DNA from: Novosphingobium aquimarinum
GTDB lineage: Bacteria; Pseudomonadota; Alphaproteobacteria; Sphingomonadales; Sphingomonadaceae
Length of the DNA: 64,000 nucleotides
Direction of reading: 5' to 3'
NCBI RefSeq assembly: GCF_009746585.1
Contig: NZ_WRPO01000002.1
Location: 62,001 to 126,000 of the forward strand
In this document: positions 43,915 to 52,104 of the stretch, piece after piece
Layout: each line of letters opens with the position of its first letter
Position numbering within the stretch: the first letter of the stretch is position 1
The notes under the pieces: generated by a model
The model's database searches: none
What the model was told of the DNA's origin: nothing
Seen by the model: the letters and a program-made list of their open reading frames with translations, nothing else
Translations under genes and position numbers: made by a program

Positions 43915-44876
43915 GTTTCAGGCTCCACGATTTTCGGTTGCGCCACGTCCCACAGCTTGCGGGCGTTCTCGGGATCCAGCGATGCGGCCGCGACGCCCCA
44001 ACCGACCGGCATTCCCGGGGTCCAGGTTGCAGCGATCGCGCAATCTTCGATGTAAAGGCCGCCAAGTCCGTCCAAGTCCTTGGCAACGGCGGCCCAAATG
44101 GGGCTGGCGGCCCCTTGCGCGATGGACTTCATCTCGCCTTGCGGAAGGCTGCCATCGGCATTCACCCAGCCGAGCCTTACGGCATCCTCGAAGGTGACGT
44201 GTCGGCCAAGATTGGTTTGCACACCGCCTGGTGTCACGGCATTCATCGTCACGCCCGCTGCGGCGTAGCGCCGGCTAAATTCGACCGCGAGCAGGTTCGC
44301 GCACAGCTTCGCATGCCCGTAGGCTTCGAACTTGTCGTAGGCGCGATGCCGATAATCGAGATCATCCAGCCGCAATTCGGCAAGCTGATGCGAGCCCGAA
44401 GACACGATCACCACGCGTGCCGGCGCTGCCGCCATCAGGTTGGGCAGCAGCAATTCCGACAGGAGGAAGGGCGCGTAGTAATTCACCGCCATCTGGCTTT
44501 CGAACCCGTCATCGGTCCGCGTGAGCGGCGGCGCCATCAGTCCGGCGTTGTTGATCAGCAGGTCGAGCGGCGCGTCTCCCCAGCGTTCCGCGAACCGGCG
44601 TACGCTTTGGAGCGAAAGCAGATCGATCGCCTCGACAGCCACCGTACTGCCTGTGTCCACGCTAATTGCCTCCGCAACCCGTTTGCCCGCATCGCCATCG
44701 CGCACGGCCAGGGTTACGCGCGCGCCAGCACCAGCCAGCGTGCGGGCAATCTCCACGCCGATACCGGACGAGGCGCCGGTGACGATTGCGGTCTTGCCCG
44801 TCAGATCGTGACCGCTGATGATTTCCGCCGCCGTCGATGCGGCGTCCGCCGATGCGGACAAGGCAGCTTGCGGCAT
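43911..44876 (-). CDS. Short-chain dehydrogenase (WWOX/retinol dehydrogenase type)
   Basis: A 321-residue SDR of the extended retinol-dehydrogenase type: AIVTGASSGIGVEIARTLA, LAVRDGDAGKRVAEAI, LLINNAGLMAPPLTRTDDGFE, IVSSGSHQLAELRLDDLDY and active site YGHAK. I start it at the ATG at 44876 (MPQAALSAS), with GGAGA upstream; the open frame continues 5' across the AraC promoter and is not coding there. It is the first gene of the mutase operon and should act just before or after the mutase on the same substrate. Confidence 0.88.
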   Translation of the reverse strand: MPQAALSASADAASTAAEIISGHDLTGKTAIVTGASSGIGVEIARTLAGAGARVTLAVRDGDAGKRVAEAISVDTGSTVAVEAIDLLSLQSVRRFAERWGDAPLDLLINNAGLMAPPLTRTDDGFESQMAVNYYAPFLLSELLLPNLMAAAPARVVIVSSGSHQLAELRLDDLDYRHRAYDKFEAYGHAKLCANLLAVEFSRRYAAAGVTMNAVTPGGVQTNLGRHVTFEDAVRLGWVNADGSLPQGEMKSIAQGAASPIWAAVAKDLDGLGGLYIEDCAIAATWTPGMPVGWGVAAASLDPENARKLWDVAQPKIVEPET

Positions 44877-45039
44877 GCCGTCTCCTGATCGTTGTGTTTT
44901 GGAGAGCATACGCTTTGGTATCCGAAGGCCAAAGCGACGGTTACTGCCGCCCGCACAATTGCGCACGATCGCGAATATCGGCGCATGATCGGACAAGTTT
45001 ACCGCTGCCTTCCCGATTTTCATACGGTACATCGCGGGT
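44877..45039. promoter_or_regulatory. Divergent promoter region of mutase operon and AraC gene
   Basis: A 163-bp gap between the start of the mutase operon and the AraC gene. It contains a CAATTG-centred near-palindrome (GCACAATTGCGC) around 44952-44963, but no TACGCA motif. The AraC protein encoded next door is the likely regulator. Confidence 0.45.
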
Positions 45040-45921
45040 ATGAATGAGACGACAAAACCCGTTCCAATCATCGAAGCGCAGGGCAATCCGCGATTGGTCC
45101 GCGCTTCGCTGGAGTTACCGGGCGTGGCCGTCGAACTTTGCGGGTTTCCCGAAGTCGCGCCCGAGACGGTGACGGTCGTCGAGAAAAGCAGCGTTCTGAC
45201 CTTGGGCCTGACACCCTTGCTGAAAGAGTCGGAGGGCCGTTTTGGCGCCGCCCCCGTACGATTCGCGCGGTTCGGATCCTTGAGCTTTCGGCCGGCGGGC
45301 GTGCCCTCTGAAATGCGCTTCGGGGGCGGCGCGTTTGAGACGATCCGCTGCCGGTTCGACCCCAATTCGCTACCGCATGGCTTGCGTGCCGAGTCGCTCA
45401 GTCCGGGACAGCTGGCCGCCTGCTTCGACATTGGCGTGCAGTCGATCGAGGACGCGATGCTGCGGTTGGCGCATGAAGTCGCCAGCCCCCGCGCGGACAG
45501 CCGCGCGCTCGCCAGCCTGGTAATCAAGACGCTCTGCATCGATCTGGCGCGCTACTTGTCGGCGGCGGAGAAATTGGCCACGCGGCGCTCGGGCGGCCTG
45601 ACTCCACGACAGATGCGGCGAGTGCTCGAGCGGATCGACCAACCCGGACGCCCACCCTCGATCGACGAACTGGCGCGCTTATGCGAGCTCAGTCGTTTTC
45701 ATTTCATGCGGACCTTCCGCGCGGGCACGGGTCTCAGTCCCGGCGTATTCCTGCAGCGTGCACGCATGACGCGGGCGAAAGCGATGCTGGCCCAAGGCGA
45801 TCATTCGCTGGCGGGCATCGCCGAAGTCTTGGGATTCAGCTCGGCCGCGGCCTTTTCCACCGCGTTTCGCCGTGTCGTCGGCCGTCCCCCTGGCGCGTTT
45901 CGAACGGACCTGCGGACTTGA
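45040..45921 (+). CDS. AraC-family transcriptional regulator (probable mutase operon regulator)
   Basis: A 293-residue AraC regulator. The C-terminal residues 190-290 carry GLTPRQMRRVLERIDQPG, ELARLCELSRFHFMRTFRA and SLAGIAEVLGFSSAAAFSTAF, the two helix-turn-helix units. The N-terminal half is an unassigned sensor domain. It is transcribed divergently from the B12 mutase operon across 163 bases, so it probably controls it. Its stop is seven bases from the convergent SDR stop. The effector is unknown. Confidence 0.88.
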   Translation: MNETTKPVPIIEAQGNPRLVRASLELPGVAVELCGFPEVAPETVTVVEKSSVLTLGLTPLLKESEGRFGAAPVRFARFGSLSFRPAGVPSEMRFGGGAFETIRCRFDPNSLPHGLRAESLSPGQLAACFDIGVQSIEDAMLRLAHEVASPRADSRALASLVIKTLCIDLARYLSAAEKLATRRSGGLTPRQMRRVLERIDQPGRPPSIDELARLCELSRFHFMRTFRAGTGLSPGVFLQRARMTRAKAMLAQGDHSLAGIAEVLGFSSAAAFSTAFRRVVGRPPGAFRTDLRT

Positions 45922-45928
45922 CCATCGC

Positions 45929-46795
45929 TTAGCGAATGACCGCCGGGTGCGGCTCGCGCGGGTCGCCCAGCATCGCGCGATGCGAGGGGGGCTGGCGTCC
46001 TTCGGCCTCGGTGATCCCGTATTTCTCCGCCATCTCGGCGCTGATCACCGTCTTGCCGTTCAAGTCGCGCAAGGCGGGATCATCATACATCGCCAGGATC
46101 ACCCGGCCATTGAACTCGGGCGTTTCGGCTTGCGCCATCAGGCCTTCGTACTGCTCGGGATGTTCTTCCAGCGTGCGCCGGCTGCGTTCGGTCAGAAGCG
46201 GCCCCATCCACATCGAGATCGCGGCAACGCCGGGCGCAACCTCGCGAAAGTCGACCGCCATGTCGGCGGCGAATTTGTCGACTCCCGCCTTCTGCGCGCC
46301 ATAGGCCGGTCCGTGCATGTAGCACACGGAGCCGAACGACGAGGTGAAGACGATCAGCCCCTTCTCCTGCTTCGCCAGCATCGGCGCGGCATGCCAGGAC
46401 GCCAGATAATGGGAGCGCAGACCGACATCGAGAATGCCCGCCAGATCCGGCGACTTCGCCCAGAAAGGCCCAGGGGCCACGAGATCGTCGTGAATGTCGG
46501 CGACATTGTTGACCAGCAGGTCGAGCCGGCCGCACTCTGTCTCGACTCGTGCGAACAGCTCGGCAATCTCGCTGTCGACACCATGGTCGACCTGGACGGC
46601 GATGCCTTCACCGCCCGCTTGCGTCACGGCTTCGGCCGCCGAAGCGATCGTGCCCGGAAGCGGCGCCGTTCCTTCCTTCAGCGTGCGGCCGGTGACGTAG
46701 ACCCGCCAGCCCGCTTCCCCGAGCGCGATCGCGATACCTCGTCCCGCCCCCCGGCTCGCGCCGGTTACGACGGCGACCTTGCGCTCGGTGGTCAT
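45929..46795 (-). CDS. Short-chain dehydrogenase (DHRS1-like)
   Basis: A 288-residue SDR: AVVTGASRGAGRGIAIALGE, YVTGRTLKEGTAPLPGTI, LVNNVADIHDDL, FTSSFGSVCYMHGPAYGAQK with the active-site YGAQK. The long region after the nucleotide loop resembles DHRS1-type proteins. GGAGG stands 10 bases before the ATG at 46795, which overlaps the stop of the next gene upstream. It is the third gene after the Rieske oxygenase, and so may act on the hydroxylated product; this is inference. Confidence 0.85.
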   Translation of the reverse strand: MTTERKVAVVTGASRGAGRGIAIALGEAGWRVYVTGRTLKEGTAPLPGTIASAAEAVTQAGGEGIAVQVDHGVDSEIAELFARVETECGRLDLLVNNVADIHDDLVAPGPFWAKSPDLAGILDVGLRSHYLASWHAAPMLAKQEKGLIVFTSSFGSVCYMHGPAYGAQKAGVDKFAADMAVDFREVAPGVAAISMWMGPLLTERSRRTLEEHPEQYEGLMAQAETPEFNGRVILAMYDDPALRDLNGKTVISAEMAEKYGITEAEGRQPPSHRAMLGDPREPHPAVIR

Positions 46796-47559
46796 ACTCC
46801 AAATCCTCCTGAAACCGATATGCGTTGGCCGGTCACGTAAGCCGCCTCGTTCGACGCGAAGAACACGCAGGCGTGACCGATTTCCTGCGGCGTCCCCCAA
46901 CGCTTGATGCACAGCAGGCGATGGGTGTTGTCGACCCATCGCTCATCGATTTGTCCGCGTGCGGTCAATTCGTGCAGTTGCCCCGCATCGATCACGCCGA
47001 CGAGGACGGAATTGGCGCGAATGCCGTAGCGCCCTTCCTCCTTGGCGATGCCCCGGACCACTTGTTCGTTCGCGGCCTTCACTGCCACGGACATGCCATC
47101 GCGCGCCGGCCACCAGTCATGCCCCGCCGAACCAAGCGTCACGAAGCTGCCGCCTCCCATGTTGCGCATGTGCGGAACGACTGCTTGAACGACCTGGAAA
47201 AAGCCATGCACTTCCACGTCGAAGGCATGGCGCCATTCATCCATCGGCGTGGAGGCAAGGTAGCGTTGGTTGACCAGCGGCCCGGCCGCCCAGACTACGG
47301 TATGGATGCGGCCGTGCTCGGCGATCGCCTCCGCGACCATACGCCGGACATCGTCGCCATTCGCAACGTCGCCGCCATGCATGGATGCGCGAAGTCCGAC
47401 CGAGTCGGCATGCGCCACGATTTCACCAGCGCGCTCCCGGTTGCTGTGGAACCCGACCGCAACGTCGCTTCCCGCATCCAGAAAGGCTGCGGAAATTCCG
47501 CGACCGATCCCGCCACTGCCGCCGAACACCAGCGCGCAGCCGTTCGCAAAACTGACCAA
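46792..47559 (-). CDS. SDR-fold protein without the catalytic tyrosine
   Basis: A 255-residue SDR-fold protein with the nucleotide loop VFGGSGGIGRGISAAF, but the active-site YxxxK reads SVAVK (in GMSVAVKAANEQ). The lysine is kept and the Tyr is Ser. The protein at 54312 is a close paralogue with the same change (SVAPK) and the same GSAGHDWW motif. Both end TGQRISV(S/A)GGFGV. They may use another acid/base, or not be reductases. It is encoded 27 bases after the Rieske oxygenase gene, in one operon. Confidence 0.82.
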   Translation of the reverse strand: MVSFANGCALVFGGSGGIGRGISAAFLDAGSDVAVGFHSNRERAGEIVAHADSVGLRASMHGGDVANGDDVRRMVAEAIAEHGRIHTVVWAAGPLVNQRYLASTPMDEWRHAFDVEVHGFFQVVQAVVPHMRNMGGGSFVTLGSAGHDWWPARDGMSVAVKAANEQVVRGIAKEEGRYGIRANSVLVGVIDAGQLHELTARGQIDERWVDNTHRLLCIKRWGTPQEIGHACVFFASNEAAYVTGQRISVSGGFGV

Positions 47560-47586
47560 ACCTTAGCCCCCTGATTAGCGAGGCGT

Positions 47587-48666
47587 TTAGGCGGCCTGGC
47601 TTCCGGGGCGCGTATCGTGTGTCACCACCAGCCCGTTCGACCGCTGGCGGATCGTTGGCGCCTGGTCGCGCGGATTATAGAACTGGCGATACCAGGTCCG
47701 CACCTTGCCGTAGGGCCCGTCGTTCGGAATCGCGAGCGGATTGAGGCACGCGCGCTTGTTCTGCCAGATCTCCACGTCCTGCGCGAAAGCGGCGCGGCTC
47801 GCTTCCTGATAGGCGGCCGCAAGCTCCCGCTCGCCATCGGTGATGGGCTTGCTGCCATCGTTCACGTTGACCATCAGCGCATGCCAGGCGCGGGTGATGC
47901 CATCGTCGATCGGCGTGTTCGCGATCATGATGAACGAATCGTACTCACCCGCCATTTCCGACTGAAGGAAGCCCGGCCCTTCGTACCAGGTATCCAGCAC
48001 CAGCTGATCGCCTTCCGACGCGGTCAGCGTACGGTGACCGGCGCTGTAATACTGGTGGACGATGTGATCGGTGAATTCGTTGGCGAAGTACGTGAAGTCC
48101 TTCGCTCCATGGATCGGCACGAAGTGGCCGAAGTCCGCCATATTGTCGACGATCTCGATGCCATGGCAATTGAGATCGCCCATGTAGTCGATCTTCCATT
48201 CGACCCATCCGGGTTCGCCATAGTGGTTGCCGAAATCCGGCAGGTCCCATTCCGGCTCCAACCCTTCGGGATCGTGCCACATCCAGATGATGCCAGCGCG
48301 CTCGATCACCGGAAAGGTCTTGAGCGCGGCCGCCTTGGGCACGAATTTCGAATAGGGCACTTCGTTGCAGGCCCCATCGGGACCGAAGCGCCAGCCGTGG
48401 AACGGGCAGCGAATGGATTCGCCTTGCACCTGTTCGTTGTCGCGCACGATGTAGGACGTGGTGTTCTTCGCCAGATGCGCGCCCATGTGGGGGCAATAGG
48501 CCTCGACCACGTAGGCCGTGCCGCTTTCACCGCGGTACGCCACCAGATCCTGCCCGAAGTAGCGCATTGGCGTGGGCGTGGAGGTTACCTCGCCCGCGCC
48601 CGCGATCATGAACCAGCCACGGGGGAACTGGAATTCACCGAGGCCATAATCTTTGCTTGTCGCCAT
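47587..48666 (-). CDS. KshA-like Rieske oxygenase (steroid ring hydroxylase)
   Basis: A 359-residue Rieske non-haem iron oxygenase. The [2Fe-2S] ligands are in YCPHMGAHL and CPFHGWRFG; the mononuclear iron site is DNMADFGHFVPIHG. The downstream part (FAQDVEIWQNKRACLNPLAI, RTWYRQFYNP) is like KshA, the 3-ketosteroid 9alpha-hydroxylase oxygenase. The exact hydroxylation position cannot be fixed from sequence. No ferredoxin reductase (KshB) gene is in the window. The ATG at 48666 is preferred over GTG at 48669. It leads a three-gene operon divergent from a LysR regulator. Confidence 0.85.
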   Translation of the reverse strand: MATSKDYGLGEFQFPRGWFMIAGAGEVTSTPTPMRYFGQDLVAYRGESGTAYVVEAYCPHMGAHLAKNTTSYIVRDNEQVQGESIRCPFHGWRFGPDGACNEVPYSKFVPKAAALKTFPVIERAGIIWMWHDPEGLEPEWDLPDFGNHYGEPGWVEWKIDYMGDLNCHGIEIVDNMADFGHFVPIHGAKDFTYFANEFTDHIVHQYYSAGHRTLTASEGDQLVLDTWYEGPGFLQSEMAGEYDSFIMIANTPIDDGITRAWHALMVNVNDGSKPITDGERELAAAYQEASRAAFAQDVEIWQNKRACLNPLAIPNDGPYGKVRTWYRQFYNPRDQAPTIRQRSNGLVVTHDTRPGSQAA

Positions 48667-48766
48667 CACTCAATCCCTTGGTCGACGCCGGTCACGCCGG
48701 CGGTCCGTTGTTTCCCACATAGCAGCCCTTCCCTCGCAATGCGAGATTTTAGACGACTTTCTTGAC

Positions 48767-48783
48767 GCACACACAGGGTGTGC
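48767..48783. promoter_or_regulatory. Inverted repeat in the Rieske-LysR divergent region
   Basis: GCACAC (48767-48772) and GTGTGC (48778-48783) are a perfect 6-5-6 inverted repeat just ahead of the LysR start in the 131-bp gap shared with the Rieske oxygenase gene. This placement fits an autoregulatory LysR-type binding site. Confidence 0.45.
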
Positions 48784-48797
48784 AACAATGCACGGCG

Positions 48798-49646
48798 ATG
48801 AATTGGGACGATCTTCGCGTCTTTATCACCGCAGTTCGCGCCGGGTCCTACACCGCTGCCGGGCCGCGCCTGAACATGAACCGAACCACCGTCGGTCGAC
48901 GCATTAATGCCTTGGAAGCGGCGCTCGGCCTATCGCTTTTCCGCGAGACTCCCTTCGGTCCCGAACCGACACACGCCGGCCAGATGCTGCTGGCCGCCGC
49001 AGAACGGATGGAAGCGGAAGTCGCCGCCGTATCCCGGCAATTCGGCGTCGTCCCGGTTGATACCGCGCCCATCCGCATCGCCGGCAGCGTTGGAATAGCG
49101 GCGGAATTCATGCCGGAAATCGTCGCCTTCTGCGCGAACTCGAGCGACATCACTCTGGAACTGACAGGCGCGATCGATCCGATCGAAGCCGTAACCTACC
49201 GCCGGGCCGACCTTGCCGTCGCCCTGGTGCGCGCCCCACCGAGACGGCTTGCCGGCGTGCACGTGGCGAGCGTGTCACAAGCCCTCTACGCCCGGCGCGG
49301 CGGGGGCAGCCGGCAGCCGCTTGGCTGGGGTTCGGAAGTGGAGCTTGCTCTGCCAAGGCACTGGACCGCCGCCAATCTGCCAGACGATCAGCCAGCAAGC
49401 CGATTCAATTCCTGGACCGAGCTTCGCCAGGCCGTCCGCGATGGCCTTGGGACCGCCTGGCTCTGGTGTTTCGCCGCCGATCCTGACGAGGCCCTGGAAC
49501 GGATCGCGCCTCCCGACACCCGTTACGATACCGCGCTATGGCTGTTGTACCGCGCCGGCGCGCCGCAGACCGCGCAGGCCGCGCTGCTGACGCGGTCGCT
49601 GGCCGACGCGATGGGGAGGCGGATCGCCGGCGCTCAGACCGGGTGA
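48798..49646 (+). CDS. LysR-family transcriptional regulator
   Basis: A 282-residue LysR regulator. The N-terminal winged helix is MNWDDLRVFITAVRAGSYTAAG, with NMNRTTVGRRINALEAALGL as recognition helix. The C-terminal part is a periplasmic-binding-protein-type sensor. The ATG at 48798 begins the canonical LysR N-terminus; the frame opens 36 bases earlier. It is divergent from the KshA-like oxygenase operon and likely controls it. Confidence 0.88.
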   Translation: MNWDDLRVFITAVRAGSYTAAGPRLNMNRTTVGRRINALEAALGLSLFRETPFGPEPTHAGQMLLAAAERMEAEVAAVSRQFGVVPVDTAPIRIAGSVGIAAEFMPEIVAFCANSSDITLELTGAIDPIEAVTYRRADLAVALVRAPPRRLAGVHVASVSQALYARRGGGSRQPLGWGSEVELALPRHWTAANLPDDQPASRFNSWTELRQAVRDGLGTAWLWCFAADPDEALERIAPPDTRYDTALWLLYRAGAPQTAQAALLTRSLADAMGRRIAGAQTG

Positions 49647-49650
49647 TCGT

Positions 49651-50724
49651 TCAGGCCGTGTGGTCCAGAACCGCGCGCGTCACCTTCCCCGAATGCAAGG
49701 CCGCGATCGCGTCCTCAAATTCGGCCAATGGCCAGACTTGCGTCACTTGCGCGGCGAGATCGATCTTGTGAGCCTGTGCCAGGGCGATCAGTTCCGGATA
49801 GTCCGTTTCGGGCCGCGCGCCGCCATTCAGCGTGGCGACGATCTCCTTGCCCATCGTCACGCCATTCAGATCGAACGACGCGCGCGCGCCCACCCCGCTT
49901 TGGCCGATGAGCACCACCCGGCCACCGCGCTTGGTACCGACGATCGCGGCTTCGGCGGCAACCGCCGCGCCGCTGCATTCGATCGCGACATCGATCGGCG
50001 CGAAGGCGGATTGCAGGGCGTCGGCAAGGGCCCGCGCATCCATCCCCCGCTCCGCCGTCAGGAACCGCGTCGCACCGGCGTCCATCGCCACTTGCGCCTT
50101 GGCGGGGTTGAGGTCGACGGCAAGCACTTGGGCGCCGGTCAGCGCCGCGCTGGTGATGGCATTCACGCCGATCCCGCCAACGCCGATCACCACTACCCGA
50201 TCGCCCTGGCCGACTTTCCCGAGATTGCGCGCCGCGCCATGCCCGGTCGATACCGCGCAGCCGATCAGCGCCGCCTGTTCGGCGGGAAGGTCGCCCGTTT
50301 TGTACAGCTGGCTCGCCTTGACCACGATTTCGCCGGCGAACGATGACACATTCGAAAAGGAATACGTGGGGCGGCCGTTCCAGGTGAAGGGTTGCCCGGC
50401 GGTCATGCCCCAGGTCGTATCACAGTTCGCGGGCGAACCGCGCTCGCACTCGCGGCACTTGCCGCAAGGAGTCTGGGTACCGACCATCACCCGGTCGCCC
50501 ACCGCGAAGCCTTCCACGCCGTCGCCAAGTTCGGCGACTTCGCCCGCGGCTTCATGGCCCAGCACGACCGGTGTGCGGATCATCCCGCCTTCGACCATGT
50601 TGAGATCGCTATGGCAGATACCCGAGCGCAGCACCCTGACCCTGACCTCGCCAGCGCCGGGGTCACGCACTGAAAGCGCGTCCGTCAGTTGCAATCGTTC
50701 GCCATCGAACACGATTCCCCGCAT
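49651..50724 (-). CDS. Zinc-dependent alcohol dehydrogenase (MDR family)
   Basis: A 357-residue medium-chain dehydrogenase. Catalytic zinc ligands appear in SGICHSDLN and LGHEAAGEV; the structural zinc site is CGKCRECERGSPANC; VVVIGVGGIGVNAI is the NAD loop. It resembles Rhodococcus/mycobacterial type III and benzyl-alcohol-like dehydrogenases. I use the ATG at 50724 with GGAGAGG upstream; this overlaps the stop of the SnoaL-like gene. Substrate unknown, possibly an alcohol made during steroid breakdown. Confidence 0.88.
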   Translation of the reverse strand: MRGIVFDGERLQLTDALSVRDPGAGEVRVRVLRSGICHSDLNMVEGGMIRTPVVLGHEAAGEVAELGDGVEGFAVGDRVMVGTQTPCGKCRECERGSPANCDTTWGMTAGQPFTWNGRPTYSFSNVSSFAGEIVVKASQLYKTGDLPAEQAALIGCAVSTGHGAARNLGKVGQGDRVVVIGVGGIGVNAITSAALTGAQVLAVDLNPAKAQVAMDAGATRFLTAERGMDARALADALQSAFAPIDVAIECSGAAVAAEAAIVGTKRGGRVVLIGQSGVGARASFDLNGVTMGKEIVATLNGGARPETDYPELIALAQAHKIDLAAQVTQVWPLAEFEDAIAALHSGKVTRAVLDHTA

Positions 50725-51236
50725 CAGCCTCTCCTTTGCGCCAGCCGTTCCAATTGCCACGAGGGATCCTCGCGGTTCGCGCGGCCATGGGCGGCATCGG
50801 CACCGATCCGCGCGAAGTTTTCTTCATCGACCTGCTTTATCTCGCCGTAATCGAAAACGAGCGAGCGATGGCTGAATTTCCACCGGCCATCGCGCCGGGA
50901 GTAGCGATCGAGATAGCGCCCATGGACGATATATTCCCGCCTCTCGGGCGGGTGAGTCCGGTGATAGGCCACGACGTGATGCTCGCCTTCGGCTTCATCG
51001 CCGTCGATCGCGAAGAGGCTGTTGGAGAGGCTGTGCACGGTCAGCTCCCACGGCGCCATCGCTTCGGGAAGCCACGCGACGAACGCATCGGGCCCGCCGC
51101 GAAACATCGCGCCGTGATCGTCGATCGCATCGTCATGATACAAAGAGCGGACGAGCGCGAAGTCGCGACGGTCGCAGCCCCTGCAATACAGCGCGACAAG
51201 GTCCGCCAGCATGATCCGGTCCAGCCATTCCTGCAT
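50724..51236 (-). CDS. SnoaL-like NTF2-fold protein
   Basis: A 170-residue cone-fold protein: LADLVALYCRGCDRRDFALVR, LYHDDAIDDHGAMFRGGPDA, YIVHGRYLDRYSRRDGRWKF. It is a paralogue of the protein at 55075 (shared YHDDAIDDH and GRYxDRYxRRDG). SnoaL-like relatives include dehydratases and ring-hydroxylating dioxygenase-like small subunits. It starts the minus-strand pair with the alcohol dehydrogenase and is divergent from an EthD-like gene. Function unknown; a steroid dehydratase is a reasonable hypothesis. Confidence 0.78.
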   Translation of the reverse strand: MQEWLDRIMLADLVALYCRGCDRRDFALVRSLYHDDAIDDHGAMFRGGPDAFVAWLPEAMAPWELTVHSLSNSLFAIDGDEAEGEHHVVAYHRTHPPERREYIVHGRYLDRYSRRDGRWKFSHRSLVFDYGEIKQVDEENFARIGADAAHGRANREDPSWQLERLAQRRG

Positions 51237-51363
51237 CGATCCTCTCCTTCAGGACGGTGCTAAAGATCGCTACTCTTTTACGCAATCGGCTTTCCGCTTG
51301 TCGCTTTGGCCGAATAATGCCACGAAAGATGACACTGGTCCTGCGCAAAGATAGGAAATTGCC
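51237..51363. promoter_or_regulatory. Divergent promoter region with TACGCA motif
   Basis: A 127-bp gap between the SnoaL-like and EthD-like genes. TTACGCAA (51278-51285) contains the TACGCA motif (51279-51284) seen in four other divergent regions, and CTGCGCAAAG near 51340-51350 is a looser copy. Confidence 0.5.
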
Positions 51364-52083
51364 GTGGAGAAGATCATCTATGCGCTTTGGCGCAAGCACG
51401 GCGAAAGCCGGGAGACGTTCAACCAGCGCCTGAAGGACGAGACGGCGCCCGGCCTGCTGGATTTGCCGAACGTGCACGGCTTGCGGATCAATCTGCAAGA
51501 CGATGCCGTCGCGCGCGCCGAGCCGCTTCGTCAGCACGGCACCGACCCGCAGATGGACGCCGCTCTGCAGGTCTGGGTCGATGTTTCGCATGACGAATTC
51601 CGCAAGCCGCTGGACGAGATGCTCGCCGCCGCGACGGGCCGCATTGCGGCGTGGGTCGTACTGGAATCGTGTGTGATCCCCAATACGCTGCATCCTTCGC
51701 AACCCGGGGGGCGCACGTATGGCTGGTCGCAGTTCTGCTTCATCAAGCGGCCCGATCGCTTCTCGTTCGATCAGTGGCGTTACAACTGGCAAGTGCTGCA
51801 CACGCCCGTCGCGATCGAGACGCAATCCAATTTCGAATACGTGCAGAACCTGGTGGTGCGCCCGCTGATCGAAGGGCCTCATCCTTATGCGGCGATCGTG
51901 GAAGAGTGCTTTCCGACCGAAGCGATGGACGATCCGCAGACGTTCTTCGATGCGGCGGGCGACGAAGCGAAATTCCAGCGCAACGCGCAGGAAATGGCCG
52001 ATAGCTGCGCCCGTTTCGTCGAGATGCCGGGCGGGATCGACGTGCTGCCGACCAGCCAATACGATTTTCGCAAGCTCGCCTGA
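51364..52083 (+). CDS. EthD-like tandem ferredoxin-fold protein
   Basis: A 239-residue protein. The first half (EKIIYALWRKHGESRETFNQ) and second half (QFCFIKRPDRFSFDQWRYNWQ) look like two EthD-type ferredoxin-like units, so a monomeric two-domain barrel is likely. The start is GTG at 51364. It is followed 21 bases later by the large flavin enzyme gene, in one operon. The reaction is unknown; dimeric alpha/beta-barrel proteins in catabolic clusters include monooxygenases, isomerases and decarboxylases. Confidence 0.75.
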   Translation: MEKIIYALWRKHGESRETFNQRLKDETAPGLLDLPNVHGLRINLQDDAVARAEPLRQHGTDPQMDAALQVWVDVSHDEFRKPLDEMLAAATGRIAAWVVLESCVIPNTLHPSQPGGRTYGWSQFCFIKRPDRFSFDQWRYNWQVLHTPVAIETQSNFEYVQNLVVRPLIEGPHPYAAIVEECFPTEAMDDPQTFFDAAGDEAKFQRNAQEMADSCARFVEMPGGIDVLPTSQYDFRKLA

Positions 52084-52104
52084 GGCGGGACAAAGGACCT
52101 GAAA

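Noticed and set aside
44877-45539. The long 5' extension of the 43911 SDR frame
   Set aside because: It runs antisense through the AraC gene; the ATG at 44876 with GGAGA gives a normal SDR N-terminus.
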